Below, one piece after another: positions 10,481 through 22,576 of a stretch of 64,000 nucleotides of DNA. The notes under the pieces were generated by a model. The model saw only the letters and a program-made list of their open reading frames with translations. It was not told the origin of the DNA and made no database searches. The DNA lies in contig NZ_AQQP01000017.1 of NCBI RefSeq assembly GCF_002210165.1, positions 1 through 64,000 on the forward strand. Direction: 5' to 3'. Each line of letters starts with the position of its first letter. Position 1 is the first letter of the stretch. Position numbers and translations under genes: made by a program. This DNA comes from Phaeobacter sp. 22II1-1F12B. GTDB taxonomy: Bacteria > Pseudomonadota > Alphaproteobacteria > Rhodobacterales > Rhodobacteraceae.

Positions 10481-12013
10481 ATGCGCGGTCCGCATAATAT
10501 CATCCGCCTGATCCGTACCGGCGCAACGATGGAGCGCACCGGCGCGATGGGTGTGATCCTTGATGCCTATGATGCGCCGCCGCTGCTGCGCATCGCGGCG
10601 CGCACGCTGGGTAAACCTTTCATGTGGCTGGGCTACAAGGGTGACCCGTCGATGCCGCCCGCGACCCGCGCGCTGACGGCGCTGGGCCCGGCCTATATCA
10701 AGTTCGGCCAGATCCTGTCGACGCGGCCCGATCTGGTGGGCAATGACCTCGCGGTGCAGCTGCGTGTCCTGCAGGACAAGCTGCCGCCCTTTGACATGGC
10801 CGAATCCCGCGCCCAGATCGAAAGCGAGCTGGGCATGTCGGTCGACGAGATCTTTTCCGAGTTCTCCGAACCCATCGCCGCAGCCTCGATCGCGCAGGTG
10901 CATCAGGCACGGCTGGCGGACACGGGCGAAAAGGTCGCGGTCAAGGTGCTGCGCCCGAATATCGAGCGTGCCTTTCGCAAGGATGTGGACGCGTTCTATT
11001 TCGCAGCGCGCATGGTCGAGCTGTTCGCGCCCGGGGCGCGGCGGCTGCGCCCGATGGAGGTGGTCGAACATTTCGACGGCGTGGTGCGGGGCGAACTTGA
11101 CCTGCGGCTCGAAAGCGCGGCGGCTTCGGAATACGCGGCCAATACCAAGGAAGACCCGGGTTTTCAGCTGCCATCCATCAAGTGGAATTTCTCAAGCCGT
11201 CGGGTGATGACGCTGGGCTGGGCCGACGGGGTGCCGCTTGGCGACAATGACGCGCTGGATGCGGCCGGGCATGACCGGCGCGATCTGGGCGAACGGCTGC
11301 TGCGCCTGTTCCTGCTGCACGCGCTGCGAGACGGTTTTTTTCACGGCGACATGCACCAGGGGAACCTCAAGGTCGCGCCCAACGGCGATATCATCACCTA
11401 TGATTTCGGCATCATGGGCCACATCGATGAATACACCCGCCGGGTCTATGCCGAGATCCTGTTCGGCTTCATCCGGCGCGATTACAAGCGCGTGGCCGAG
11501 GTGCATTTCGAAGCGGGTTACGTGCCTGCCGATCAGGATGTCGACGAATTTGCCCGCGCCCTGCGCGCGGTGGGCGAGCCGATCTTTGGCATGGATGCCT
11601 CGCATATCTCGATGGGGCGATTGCTGACCTATCTCTTCGAGGTGACCGAGCGGTTTGGCATGGAAACCCGGACCGAGCTGATCCTGCTGCAACGCACGAT
11701 GGTGGTGGTCGAGGGCGTGGCGCGCTCGCTGAACCCGAATATCAACATCTGGGAAGTCGCACGGCCGGTGGTCGAGGACTACATCAAGGATTCCATCGGC
11801 CCGAAAGCGGTTCTGTCGGACCTTGGCAAGGCGGCGCTGGTGCTGGCGCGGTTCGGTCCGCGCCTGCCGGGACTGGTGCAGAACGCGCTGATTGCACAGG
11901 CGGAACCGCCAGCGCCCGAACGCAAGCTGAGCCGCAGGATGCTGGGCTTGGTAGCCGTCTGTGCCGCTGTCGGTGGTGCGGCCCTTGCGGTTCTGCTGGA
12001 GCACCTTTTCTAG
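10481..12013 (+). CDS. ubiB: ABC1-type atypical kinase UbiB
   Basis: Member of the ADCK/COQ8 family needed for ubiquinone synthesis, probably an ATPase acting on polyprenyl intermediates at the inner membrane. In the 510 residues one sees the KxGQ motif (GPAYIKFGQILSTRPD), the alanine-rich loop AAASIAQVHQA, the lysine in VAVKVLRP, the catalytic region FFHGDMHQGN and the DFG equivalent YDFGIMG. A hydrophobic C-terminal helix (about 485-507) would anchor it. It is in an operon with ubiE. Confidence 0.95.
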   Translation: MRGPHNIIRLIRTGATMERTGAMGVILDAYDAPPLLRIAARTLGKPFMWLGYKGDPSMPPATRALTALGPAYIKFGQILSTRPDLVGNDLAVQLRVLQDKLPPFDMAESRAQIESELGMSVDEIFSEFSEPIAAASIAQVHQARLADTGEKVAVKVLRPNIERAFRKDVDAFYFAARMVELFAPGARRLRPMEVVEHFDGVVRGELDLRLESAAASEYAANTKEDPGFQLPSIKWNFSSRRVMTLGWADGVPLGDNDALDAAGHDRRDLGERLLRLFLLHALRDGFFHGDMHQGNLKVAPNGDIITYDFGIMGHIDEYTRRVYAEILFGFIRRDYKRVAEVHFEAGYVPADQDVDEFARALRAVGEPIFGMDASHISMGRLLTYLFEVTERFGMETRTELILLQRTMVVVEGVARSLNPNINIWEVARPVVEDYIKDSIGPKAVLSDLGKAALVLARFGPRLPGLVQNALIAQAEPPAPERKLSRRMLGLVAVCAAVGGAALAVLLEHLF

Positions 12014-12172
12014 GGGGGGCCTCATCCAGAGGCCAAGCGGCTTGATGTCCCGGAACGAATAGAGCGTGTCCACGAACCGAACTGGTGAATTACGTCGCTT
12101 GTACCGGACCCTTTGGGTGAAGGTCGGGTTTGAGCCCATTGTCGCTGTTCCACAAGAGGGAGTGACTGGTCT

Positions 12173-12652
12173 TCAGTTGCATTCACCGTCGATCGAGTGA
12201 TGTACGTTAAAGTACCGGTTTCCGCGAATACTCTGAAGCTGAACGAGGGCTTGGCCGTCATCGGTGTCGAAACGGACATCTATCGTTGATATAGTTCCGA
12301 TGCCGGAAGGAATGCTCAAAATTTGAATGTCGGGTTCGTCAAGCTCAAGGCGCATTTTGAAAACAAGAGCCGCAAACTCCTCTAGATCGCCTTCCAACTT
12401 CTCTCCGACGAAACGGACTATCCCGTTGCAAACACCCAAGGTTAGGTTCGAGCCTTCGACAGACCAATATCCCGGCAGATGCTCCGAAAGAGGCACGATT
12501 TCCCATTCCCGCTCGAGAGCATGCTGTTGTGCCGCTTCAAATGAACTTCCCAGCACGAAGCCCCCAAGTTTCTCTGGATCGGCAGCATATGCCACAGAGC
12601 CGACAAACACGCCGAATGCTGTCGACAAATAGATCTTTCTGGCAATGTTCAT
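12173..12652 (-). CDS. Small exported protein of unknown function
   Basis: I do not recognise a family. From the ATG at 12652, which has GGGA 6 bases upstream, it is 159 residues with a signal peptide (MNIARKIYLSTAFGVFVGSVAYA) and a likely cleavage site after AYA. The mature part is acidic, mixed alpha/beta in appearance, with two cysteines (near residue 77 and at the next-to-last position) that could pair. The open frame extends to 12715, giving alternative starts at 12664 and 12715. It has fewer GC-rich codons than its neighbours, possibly a sign of acquisition. Convergent with ubiB. Confidence 0.65.
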   Translation of the reverse strand: MNIARKIYLSTAFGVFVGSVAYAADPEKLGGFVLGSSFEAAQQHALEREWEIVPLSEHLPGYWSVEGSNLTLGVCNGIVRFVGEKLEGDLEEFAALVFKMRLELDEPDIQILSIPSGIGTISTIDVRFDTDDGQALVQLQSIRGNRYFNVHHSIDGECN

Positions 12653-12756
12653 TTGAGTTCCCATTGGTTGCTCATCTTGTCTTAACAGGAAGCGGCAGGA
12701 ATCCAATTTCAGCACAGTCCGCGTACCCGACCGCCAAAGTTCGCGGACACCTCAAA

Positions 12757-12788
12757 AGAAAAAACCCCGCGCGGAGGGGGCGCGGGGG
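12757..12788 (-). terminator. Rho-independent terminator of the LysR gene
   Basis: On the minus strand the arms CCCCGCGC and GCGCGGGG (12780-12787 and 12765-12772) are followed by TTTTTTCTTTT. It lies 35 bases beyond the stop codon of the LysR gene. Confidence 0.85.
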
Positions 12789-12822
12789 AGTTTGGTTGCC
12801 AAGGGAAGCAACGAGAGTTGGG

Positions 12823-13728
12823 TTACCAGTCCGAGGGCCCTTTTTCTGCAAAAGCGTTGACCAGAAAGTCGATAAAGGCGCGAACCTTGGGCTGGGTGAA
12901 CCGGCCCGGCGGGTAAACGGCGTAGATGCCCTGGGTTTCGACCGGAAGGCTGGGCATGGCGTATTCGACCAGCCCTTTTTCCATCGCGTCGGCAAAGAGA
13001 AAGCTGGGCAGGAACGCGATGCCGAGGCCCGAGATCGCGGCGTTGAGCAGCGACTGGCCGTCGTTCACACTTAGCCAGCCGGCGGTGCGGACCTGACGCT
13101 TTTCACCCGAGGGGGCGGTCAGTTTCCAGACGTTGCCGCTCGACTGGTTGGAATAATGCAGCAGCTTGTGTTCGTTCAGATCGTCGATCTTCTGCGGATA
13201 GCCGTATTTCTGGAAATAGGCGGGCGAGGCGATCATCGCCTTGGTGGTTTCCGTCAGTTTGCGCGCGCGGAGGGTGCTGTCTTCCAGCTCACCGATCCGC
13301 ACGGCCATGTCGAAGCCTTCGGAAATCAGTTCGACATACCGGTTGTTCAGCACCATGTTGACGGTGATCTCGGGGAAGTCCGACAGGAATTCGCTGAGCA
13401 CCGGGGACAGATGATTGACGCCGAAATCCGTCGCGACCGAAATGCGCAGCAGGCCCGAGGGGGCGGATTGCATCGAGGTGACCAGCGCATCCGCTTCGCC
13501 TGCATCGTTCAGCACGCGGCGGGCGCGGTCGTAATAGGCAAGGCCGATCTCGGTCGGGCTGACGCGGCGCGTGGTCCGGTTCAGCAGACGTGCGCCAAGC
13601 CGTGCCTCGAGGCTCGAGACATGCTTGGAAACGGCTGATTTGGAGATGCCCATTTTCTTGGCCGCATCCGTGAAGCCGCCCTGATCTACCACATTGGCGA
13701 AGGCTTCCATTTCGGTGAGACGGTCCAT
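12823..13728 (-). CDS. LysR family transcriptional regulator
   Basis: Has an N-terminal winged helix-turn-helix (residues 1-60, MDRLTEMEAFANVVDQGGFTDAAKKMGISKSAVSKHVSSLEA) and a C-terminal periplasmic-binding-like effector domain. The 301 residues are typical. Features such as LSDFPEITVNMVLNNRYVELISEGFDMAVRIG resemble the DsdC/CrgA-like subgroup that senses aromatic or redox compounds. No divergent target is adjacent, so its regulon cannot be told from context. It has its own strong terminator. Confidence 0.9.
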   Translation of the reverse strand: MDRLTEMEAFANVVDQGGFTDAAKKMGISKSAVSKHVSSLEARLGARLLNRTTRRVSPTEIGLAYYDRARRVLNDAGEADALVTSMQSAPSGLLRISVATDFGVNHLSPVLSEFLSDFPEITVNMVLNNRYVELISEGFDMAVRIGELEDSTLRARKLTETTKAMIASPAYFQKYGYPQKIDDLNEHKLLHYSNQSSGNVWKLTAPSGEKRQVRTAGWLSVNDGQSLLNAAISGLGIAFLPSFLFADAMEKGLVEYAMPSLPVETQGIYAVYPPGRFTQPKVRAFIDFLVNAFAEKGPSDW

Positions 13729-13922
13729 CGACTATTCCTTGGTGATTTCTATCGTTCTGGAAACAGTCTATCGCCACCAATCTTGGCAAGAACGCGGCAC
13801 GTCTGAGATAATATCGCGGTTTTGTGTGGATCGTTCATGGCATGGAAACAGGAGAATCTCCGTCTAATCCCATGTTTTAATTGAACTTTAACGGGTTCTG
13901 CGGGTGGTTCAAGCGCTGTTTG

Positions 13923-14600
13923 TTAACCCAGAATCCGGCCAAACTCTTTTTCGCCGCGTCTGGAAACACGCAGGATTCGGCTGTCGGGGACACGGGCGAC
14001 CCAGCCGAGGTCTTCGAACCGGGACAAAAGCGCACGCCCGAGCCGTCCGGCCAGATGCGACTGGCGCATCGACCAGTCGAGGCATTCGCGGCAAAGCGGC
14101 GCGCGACTGGGCGGCAGCCCATCGGGATCGAGGCCTAGGTCGCGCACGAAATCATACCCCTCTGGTGTCAGGTCCAGACCGGAATGGGTGGTCCGGAAGG
14201 TGCCGCGATCCTGCATCGCGCGGTAAAGCCGGACGCCCATTTCCCCGGCCATGTGGTTGTAGCAGACCCGCGCGGTGCGCAGTGCCTGATCTTTCGGGCC
14301 GGTCCGCGTGCGCAGTTGACCTTGCGTGGCGGCAAGACCCATCAGCCCTTCGAGCGCGCGGGCGACCTCATCCCCGGCGAGGGTGAAATAGCGGTGCCGC
14401 CCCTGCTGGCGACGCGCGATCAGCGCGCCGTCTTCCAGCTTGCGCAGGTGCGAGCTTGCCGTCTGGGCCGTCACGCCTGCCTCATGCGCGAGCTCGCTCG
14501 CGGTCAGCGCCTTGCCCGACATCAGCGCGGTCAGGATATTGGCGCGGGCCGGGTCGCCGATCAGCGCGGCGAGGGTCGCGATATTGGGTCCGTCTTTCAT
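13923..14600 (-). CDS. ArsR-type winged-helix transcriptional regulator
   Basis: 225 residues. The first 95 form an ArsR-like HTH (LAALIGDPARANILTALM, then TASELAHEAGVTAQTASSHLRKLEDGALI, then the beta wing RQQGRHRYFTLAG). The C-terminal half contains CRECLDWS and CYNHMAGEMG, giving cysteines that might sense metal or thiol reactants. It is transcribed away from the NIPSNAP/ABM pair, 72 bases apart, so it probably represses that pair and itself. Confidence 0.85.
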   Translation of the reverse strand: MKDGPNIATLAALIGDPARANILTALMSGKALTASELAHEAGVTAQTASSHLRKLEDGALIARRQQGRHRYFTLAGDEVARALEGLMGLAATQGQLRTRTGPKDQALRTARVCYNHMAGEMGVRLYRAMQDRGTFRTTHSGLDLTPEGYDFVRDLGLDPDGLPPSRAPLCRECLDWSMRQSHLAGRLGRALLSRFEDLGWVARVPDSRILRVSRRGEKEFGRILG

Positions 14601-14672
14601 GCTTCGACGCTAATCGAAGCATTGCGAACAATCCAGATGCTAGTGAGCGGCCAGCAAGGAAAGGAAACCGCT

Positions 14673-14992
14673 ATGCTGACATGTATCATCCGCTACCAGA
14701 TCGACCCGGTGAAAAAGGCGCAGTTCGAAGAATATGCGCGCAACTGGGGGCAGGCGATTCCGCGCTGCGGTGCCGATCTTATCGGCTATTATGCCCCGCA
14801 TGAGGGGTCATCGACGCTGGCCTATGGCATCTATAACGTCAAAAGCCTGTCTGATTACGAAGCCTACCGCACCCGGCTGGCCGCCGACCCGCTGGGACGC
14901 GAGAATTACGAATTCGCGCAGCGCGAGCGGTTTTTGCTGCGCGAGGACCGGACATGGTTGAAACTGGCCTCGGCCCCACATGGAGACCCTGC

Positions 14993-14996
<4 letters not shown>
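14673..14996 (+). CDS. NIPSNAP-family protein
   Basis: 107-residue dimeric alpha/beta-barrel (ferredoxin-like) protein; MLTCIIRYQIDPVKKAQFEEYARNWG and the YYAPHEGSSTLAYGIY region resemble NIPSNAP proteins, whose reaction is not established. An excellent ribosome site (AAGGAAAGGAAA) precedes the ATG. It overlaps the next gene by 4 bases (ATGA), so the two are translationally coupled, and it is divergent from an ArsR-type regulator. Confidence 0.8.
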
Positions 14997-17428
<2,432 letters not shown>

Positions 17429-18076
17429 CTACGCTGCGTCATCGGCAAGGTGGTTCGGTATCGTGCCGGTGGAAATCGCGATCCAGATGGCGATGGCGAG
17501 CAGCGACAGCGCGAAGGCCAGCCGCACCGGTACCGAGCTTTGCCATGACGCAAGCCGCGTGCCGATCATCGCGCCAAGCAGGACGATGGCCGAATGCACG
17601 ATCAGCGCGGTCAAGACGTGCAACCCGCCCAGCAGCAGTGTTTGCAGCCAGATCGGCCCGGCCTGTGGCGAGGTGAACTGTCCGATCACCACCATGTAGA
17701 AAACCAGCGCCTTGGGGTTCAGCAGGTTGGAAATCAGCCCCCGGCGAAAGGCGTTTTCGTCGCGGATCGGCGGCACACCCTCGGCGCTTTCGGCCCAGGC
17801 GCACCAGGCGAGGTAGACCATATAGCCCACCCCGGCCCACCGCAGCAGGTGATAGAGCCAGTCCGAGGCCGCCGCGATGGCGCTAAGCCCCGTGGCGGCG
17901 GCGACAACCTGAACCGACAACCCGATGGTGATGCCAAGCACGGCGATCATGCCCGCGCGCCTGCCGGTCTGGGCCGAGAGCGCGGCGAGCCATCCCATGT
18001 TCGGTCCGGGTGTGAGTTCGATGACGAACATCGCAATGATGAAAGAGGTCCAGTTGACCCCCGAAAGAATGTCCAA
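17429..18076 (-). CDS. LysE/RhtB family amino-acid exporter
   Basis: Inner-membrane exporter with about six membrane helices. The diagnostic [11 protein letters not shown] motif is near the N-terminus, and [17 protein letters not shown] marks helix 4-5. No ATG lies at a sensible position: the frame runs to 18343 but the first 85 codons are not membrane-like. A TTG at 18076 ([12 protein letters not shown]) gives 215 residues, the family length, with 22 residues before TPGPN, so I use it. The start is uncertain. It lies 63 bases upstream of the flavoenzyme on the same strand. Confidence 0.85.
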   Translation of the reverse strand: MDILSGVNWTSFIIAMFVIELTPGPNMGWLAALSAQTGRRAGMIAVLGITIGLSVQVVAAATGLSAIAAASDWLYHLLRWAGVGYMVYLAWCAWAESAEGVPPIRDENAFRRGLISNLLNPKALVFYMVVIGQFTSPQAGPIWLQTLLLGGLHVLTALIVHSAIVLLGAMIGTRLASWQSSVPVRLAFALSLLAIAIWIAISTGTIPNHLADDAA

Positions 18077-18222
18077 GTGCGGCCCCGTGGCTGAAATATG
18101 TGGCGGCGGTGCGCTGCGGCGCGTTTCCGTCAGGCTGCCGCGAATATGCTGGGAACAAAAGAGTTTCTTTACGGTATTTATGGATAGGGCGTTGAATCGC
18201 GGCAGGGTCTCGCCTGCCGATA

Positions 18223-18250
18223 TTGTGCTGACACGGGCCGTTCCTATATT
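18223..18250 (+). promoter_or_regulatory. Candidate sigma70 promoter of htpX
   Basis: TTGTGC (18223-18228) and TATATT (18245-18250) are separated by 16 bases and end 40 bases before the htpX ATG. This is a pattern match only. No clear heat-shock sigma element was seen. Confidence 0.35.
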
Positions 18251-18290
18251 TTTCCTGTCCCTTGTGGGGACGGAGTCTGGAGATCGAAAG

Positions 18291-19226
18291 ATGGGATATT
18301 TCAAGACGGCCATGCTGATGGCGGCGCTGACGGCGCTTTTCATGGGGCTGGGCTATTTGCTGGGCGGCACCGGGGGCGCGATGATTGCGCTGGTCGTGGC
18401 GGCGGTCATGAATGTCTTTACCTGGTGGAATTCCGACAAGATGGTCTTGCGGATGCATAACGCCAAACCCGTCGCATCGGGCGACCGGCTTGGTCTTAAC
18501 GATCTTGTGGCGCGGCTGGCCGAGAATGCCGGGCTGCCAATGCCCGCTGTCTACCTGATCGACACGCCGCAGCCGAATGCCTTTGCCACCGGGCGCAACC
18601 CGCAGAACGCCGCCGTGGCGGTGACCTCGGGTCTGATGCAAAGCCTGTCACGCGAGGAACTGGCCGGCGTCATCGCGCATGAACTGGCCCATATCCGCAA
18701 CCATGACACGGCGATCATGACCGTGACGGCCACCTTTGCCGGTGCGATTTCCATGCTCGCGAATTTCGCGCTGTTCTTTGGCGGCAGCCGCGAGCGGATG
18801 GGGATTGTCGGGACGCTAGCGATGATGTTCCTTGCGCCGCTGGCGGCGGCGCTGGTGCAGATGGCGATCAGCCGGACCCGGGAATATGCCGCTGACAAGG
18901 CGGGGGCGCAGATCTGCGGTCAGCCGCTCTGGCTGGCCTCGGCGCTCGAGCGTATCCAGCAGGGGGCCTCGCGGATCGACAATGTCGCCGCCGAGAACAA
19001 CCCGGCGACGGCGCATATGTTCATCATCAACCCGCTGCATGGCGGTGGCCGGGACAAGCTGTTTTCGACTCACCCCGCGACTGAGAACCGCGTGGCGGCG
19101 CTGAAAGCGATGGCAGCACAGGGCTATGGCCACGAAAGCGTGCCTGAATCTGTGGCATCGCGGTCCTCCATCCCCTCGGCTGGACAGCGCCGTGGCCGCG
19201 GCGATGGCAATGGGCCGTGGCGGTAA
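18291..19226 (+). CDS. htpX: Zinc metalloprotease HtpX
   Basis: Membrane-bound M48 protease that degrades damaged membrane proteins. 311 residues from the ATG at 18291 (GGAG 9 bases upstream). Two N-terminal membrane helices ([40 protein letters not shown]) lead to the zinc site [14 protein letters not shown] (HEXXH), two further hydrophobic segments and the third zinc ligand in [12 protein letters not shown]. Upstream in-frame codons from 17925 lie antisense to the LysE gene and are rejected. Confidence 0.96.
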   Translation: MGYFKTAMLMAALTALFMGLGYLLGGTGGAMIALVVAAVMNVFTWWNSDKMVLRMHNAKPVASGDRLGLNDLVARLAENAGLPMPAVYLIDTPQPNAFATGRNPQNAAVAVTSGLMQSLSREELAGVIAHELAHIRNHDTAIMTVTATFAGAISMLANFALFFGGSRERMGIVGTLAMMFLAPLAAALVQMAISRTREYAADKAGAQICGQPLWLASALERIQQGASRIDNVAAENNPATAHMFIINPLHGGGRDKLFSTHPATENRVAALKAMAAQGYGHESVPESVASRSSIPSAGQRRGRGDGNGPWR

Positions 19227-19316
19227 GCCCCTGACGCTTGCAATGGGGCCGGGCTTGCGGCAGGTCTTGGGCGCAGGCCAACCGGTCTGACCAGACCGCA
19301 GCGGAAGAGGCCGACC

Positions 19317-19802
19317 ATGACCCCGGAAGAGATTGCCAAACTGCCCTATCGGCCCTGTGTCGGGGTGATGCTGGTCAACGGGCTGGGCGAGGTCTTTGTC
19401 GGTCAGCGCCGGGACCGCGATCAGGACGCATGGCAGATGCCGCAGGGCGGTGTCGACAAGGGCGAAGAGGCCCGCGATGCGGCGCTGCGCGAGCTCTGGG
19501 AAGAAACCGGCGTTACCTCGGACCTTGTCGAGATCATCGGCGAAAGCGAACTGTGGTTGCCCTATGACCTGCCGCATGAGCTGGTGCCGAACATCTGGAA
19601 GGGCCGGTATCGCGGGCAGGAGCAGAAATGGTTCCTGATGCGCTTTACCGGCGAAGATGCGCAAATCGACATTGCCACCGAACATCCCGAATTCTCGGAA
19701 TGGCGCTGGCTGCCGGTGGCCGATCTGGTGCCGAATATCGTGCCGTTCAAACGCGAGGTCTACGCGCGCGTTGTCGAGGAATTCGCGCCGTTGCTTGGCT
19801 GA
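19317..19802 (+). CDS. rppH: RNA pyrophosphohydrolase (Nudix)
   Basis: Removes pyrophosphate from 5'-triphosphorylated RNA to begin decay, or hydrolyses diadenosine polyphosphates (IalA-type). The 161 residues begin [21 protein letters not shown]. The Nudix box [22 protein letters not shown] is complete with all catalytic glutamates, and [11 protein letters not shown] is the family RNA-binding segment. It stands 90 bases after htpX and before the thiamine riboswitch. Confidence 0.94.
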   Translation: MTPEEIAKLPYRPCVGVMLVNGLGEVFVGQRRDRDQDAWQMPQGGVDKGEEARDAALRELWEETGVTSDLVEIIGESELWLPYDLPHELVPNIWKGRYRGQEQKWFLMRFTGEDAQIDIATEHPEFSEWRWLPVADLVPNIVPFKREVYARVVEEFAPLLG

Positions 19803-19929
19803 ACGGGCGGGCCGGAAACGGGGGGTGATCCCCGTACACCACCTGTACACCCCCTGTGCATCGGGCGTGCAGCGTTTAGCCGGTCGCGCTCCCCTTGTGC
19901 CTCATGGCCGCAGGGCATAGGGTGCGGCC

Positions 19930-20010
19930 TACCTCGGGGGGCCAAGTGGCTGAGATGCGCAAGCAGACCCGTTGAACCTGAACCAGTTAGCACTGGCGGA
20001 GGGAAGGTAT
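19930..20010 (+). ncRNA. TPP riboswitch (THI element)
   Basis: The conserved core is unmistakable: GGGGGCCAAGTGGCTGAGA, then ACCCGTTGAACCTGA, then CCAGTTAGCACTGGCGGAGGGAAG. It binds thiamine pyrophosphate and should lower expression of thiBPQ. The expression platform may be translational: CCCTT at 20025-20029 can pair with AAGGG at 20045-20049, which is part of the thiB ribosome binding site. No uridine-tailed terminator lies between the aptamer and the gene. Confidence 0.95.
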
Positions 20011-20057
20011 GGACATCGCGCCACCCCTTGCCCTGTCGCCGCAAAAGGGAGGATGCC

Positions 20058-21035
20058 ATGAAGTATCTTACATTTGCAGCGGGCGTATTCTGTGCCACGG
20101 GCCTTGCCGCCCAGACACCGGAACTGACCGTTTACACCTATGACAGTTTCATCTCGGAATGGGGCCCCGGTCCGCAGATCGAAAAAGCGTTCGAGGCTGA
20201 ATGCGGCTGTGATCTGAAATTCGTTGGCGCGGGCGATGGCGCCTCTCTGCTGGCGCGGCTCAAGCTGGAAGGTGCGCGCAGCGACGCGGACGTGGTGCTG
20301 GGGCTGGATACGAACCTGATGGCCTCGGCCGAGGAGTCGGGCCTTTTCGCGCCAAGCGAGGTGGATGTCGAATACGACCTGCCCGTCGCTTGGGAAAGCG
20401 ATACGTTCGTGCCTTTTGACTGGGGCTATTTCGCCTTCATCCACAACAAGGGCGTGACCCCGCCGCAGGATTTCCTTGAGCTTGCGAAAAGCGACATGAA
20501 GCTTCTGATTCAGGATCCGCGTTCCTCGACGCCGGGGCTGGGCCTGCTGATGTGGGTCAAGGCCGCCTATGGCGAGGATGCCGCGCAGGTCTGGGGCGAT
20601 CTGGCGGATAATATTGTCACCGTGACGAAGGGCTGGTCCGAGGCCTATGGGCTGTTTCTGGACGGCGAGGCCGACATGGTGCTGAGCTATACAACCTCGC
20701 CCGCCTATCACATCATCGCCGAAAGCGATGACAGCAAGGAAGCTGCCGCCTTTGACGAAGGCCATTACATGCAGGTGGAGGTTGCCGCAAAGCTGGCGGC
20801 CAGCGATCAGCCTGAACTGGCCGAGCAATTCCTTCAGTTCATGGTGTCGGATGCGTTCCAGTCGGTGATCCCGACGACCAACTGGATGTACCCGGCGGTG
20901 GTGCCTGGCGACGGTCTGCCCGAAGGGTTCGAGGATCTGGTCGAGCCGCGCAAATCCCTGCTGCTGCCCCCGGCAGAGGTGCAGGCCGCACGGGACGAGG
21001 CGCTGAATGAATGGCTGACCGCGCTCAGCCAGTAA
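20058..21035 (+). CDS. thiB: Thiamine ABC transporter substrate-binding protein
   Basis: Periplasmic binding protein for thiamine and its phosphates. 325 residues with a signal peptide (MKYLTFAAGVFCATGLAAQ) followed by ELTVYTYDSFISEWGPGPQIEKAFE, the typical ThiB start. GGGAGG lies 5 bases before the ATG. The riboswitch directly upstream supports the thiamine assignment. It overlaps thiP by 25 bases. Confidence 0.95.
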   Translation: MKYLTFAAGVFCATGLAAQTPELTVYTYDSFISEWGPGPQIEKAFEAECGCDLKFVGAGDGASLLARLKLEGARSDADVVLGLDTNLMASAEESGLFAPSEVDVEYDLPVAWESDTFVPFDWGYFAFIHNKGVTPPQDFLELAKSDMKLLIQDPRSSTPGLGLLMWVKAAYGEDAAQVWGDLADNIVTVTKGWSEAYGLFLDGEADMVLSYTTSPAYHIIAESDDSKEAAAFDEGHYMQVEVAAKLAASDQPELAEQFLQFMVSDAFQSVIPTTNWMYPAVVPGDGLPEGFEDLVEPRKSLLLPPAEVQAARDEALNEWLTALSQ

Positions 21036-22576
21036 TCTCTCCGGTCAGCGGCAGGCCCGGGCTGGGCGCGGCGGCATTGGTCGCCGTGCTGATCCTTGGC
21101 CCGTTGCTGGCCGTTTTCCTGCGGGCCGAGGCCGGGGCGGGGCTGGTGCGTGCCGACTGGGCGGCGATCCGGTTCACCGTCTGGCAGGCGGTTCTGTCGG
21201 CTGCGATCAGCGTGGCGCTGGCCGTGCCGGTGGCGCGGGCGCTCGCGAGGCGGCGGTTTGCCGGGCGCTCGGTCCTGATCACGCTGCTGGGCGCGCCGTT
21301 TATCCTGCCGGTGATCGTCGCGGTTCTGGGCCTGCTCGCCGTGTTCGGGCGCAACGGCTGGATCAGTCAGGGCTTGGGGCTGATGGGACTGCCGCCGGTG
21401 CAGGTCTACGGTCTGCACGGGGTGGTGCTGGCGCATGTGTTCTTCAACCTGCCGCTGGCGACGCGGCTGATCCTTCAGGGCTGGCAGGATATTCCGGCCG
21501 AGCATTTTCGGCTCGCCGCGCAGCTTGGCGCCGGGTCGCGGGTGATCTGGGGGCTGATCGAACGACCTATGCTGGCGCGGGTTGTGCCCGGTGCGCTGGC
21601 GGTGATCTTTGCGATCTGCCTGACCAGCTTTGCCGTCGCGCTGACCCTGGGTGGCGGGCCGCGCGCCACTACGATTGAACTCGCAATCTATCAGGCGTTT
21701 ACCTTCGACTTCGATCTGGGACGGGCGGCGCTGCTGTCGGTGGTGCAGATCGCGCTGACCCTTGGCGCAGCGCTGATCGCGCTGCGCGTCGCCTCGGGCG
21801 ACGGGCTGGGCGCGGGGTTGGATCGGCCGGTGCAGCGCTGGGACGCGGCGGGGCGCGGGGCGCGGATGCTTGATGGGGCCTTGATCGTTGCGGCGGGACT
21901 GTTCCTGCTGCTGCCGATGCTCGCCATCGTGGCCGAGGGCGTGCCGGGGTTGCTGCGCCTGCCCGCAAGCGTTGGTCGCGCGGCGCTGGTGTCGCTGGGC
22001 GTTGCGCTGGGCAGTACTGCGGTGATGCTGTTGTTTGCCTTGCCGATGGCGCTGGCGATTGCGGCGGGGCGCGGGTCGGTCGAACTTGCCGGTCTGTTGG
22101 GCCTTGCGGTGTCGCCGCTGGTGATCGGCACCGGATTGTTCCTGATCGTGAACCCGATTGCCGACCCGTTTGCACTGGCCCTGCCGGTGACGGCGGGGGT
22201 GAACGCGGTGATGGGGCTGCCCTTTGCGCTACGCATCCTTGTGCCCGCCGCGCGTGAGGTGCTGTCGGTGCAGGGGCGGCTGGCGCTGAGCCTGAACATG
22301 CGCGGGCTGACCTTTCTGCGGCTGGTGATCCTGCCCCGGATGCGGCCCCAGATCGGCTTTGCCGCCGGGCTGGTCGCCGCGCTGTCGATGGGTGATCTGG
22401 GGGTTATCGCGCTGTTTGCCGAAACCGATGTGGCGACGCTGCCCCTGCAGATCTACCGGCTGATGGGGGCCTACCAGATGCAGGCGGCCTCGGGAGCGGG
22501 GCTGTTGTTGCTGGCGCTGTCGGTGGGGTTGTTCTGGGTATTGGATCGCGGAGGGCGCTGGCATGTTGCAGCTTGA
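21011..22576 (+). CDS. thiP: Thiamine ABC transporter permease
   Basis: Fused double permease with two BPD_transp_1 halves and about 12 membrane helices over 521 residues. EAA-like loops are visible near AAQLGAGSRVIWGLIERPML in the first half and SLNMRGLTFLRLVILPRM in the second. It starts inside the end of thiB and ends 14 bases inside thiQ, so the three genes are tightly coupled. Confidence 0.93.
   Translation: MADRAQPVISPVSGRPGLGAAALVAVLILGPLLAVFLRAEAGAGLVRADWAAIRFTVWQAVLSAAISVALAVPVARALARRRFAGRSVLITLLGAPFILPVIVAVLGLLAVFGRNGWISQGLGLMGLPPVQVYGLHGVVLAHVFFNLPLATRLILQGWQDIPAEHFRLAAQLGAGSRVIWGLIERPMLARVVPGALAVIFAICLTSFAVALTLGGGPRATTIELAIYQAFTFDFDLGRAALLSVVQIALTLGAALIALRVASGDGLGAGLDRPVQRWDAAGRGARMLDGALIVAAGLFLLLPMLAIVAEGVPGLLRLPASVGRAALVSLGVALGSTAVMLLFALPMALAIAAGRGSVELAGLLGLAVSPLVIGTGLFLIVNPIADPFALALPVTAGVNAVMGLPFALRILVPAAREVLSVQGRLALSLNMRGLTFLRLVILPRMRPQIGFAAGLVAALSMGDLGVIALFAETDVATLPLQIYRLMGAYQMQAASGAGLLLLALSVGLFWVLDRGGRWHVAA

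Noticed and set aside
12014-12172. Terminator for ubiB at GGCCTC/GAGGCC (12019-12035)
   Set aside because: A 6-bp hairpin exists but no uridine run follows; too weak to list.
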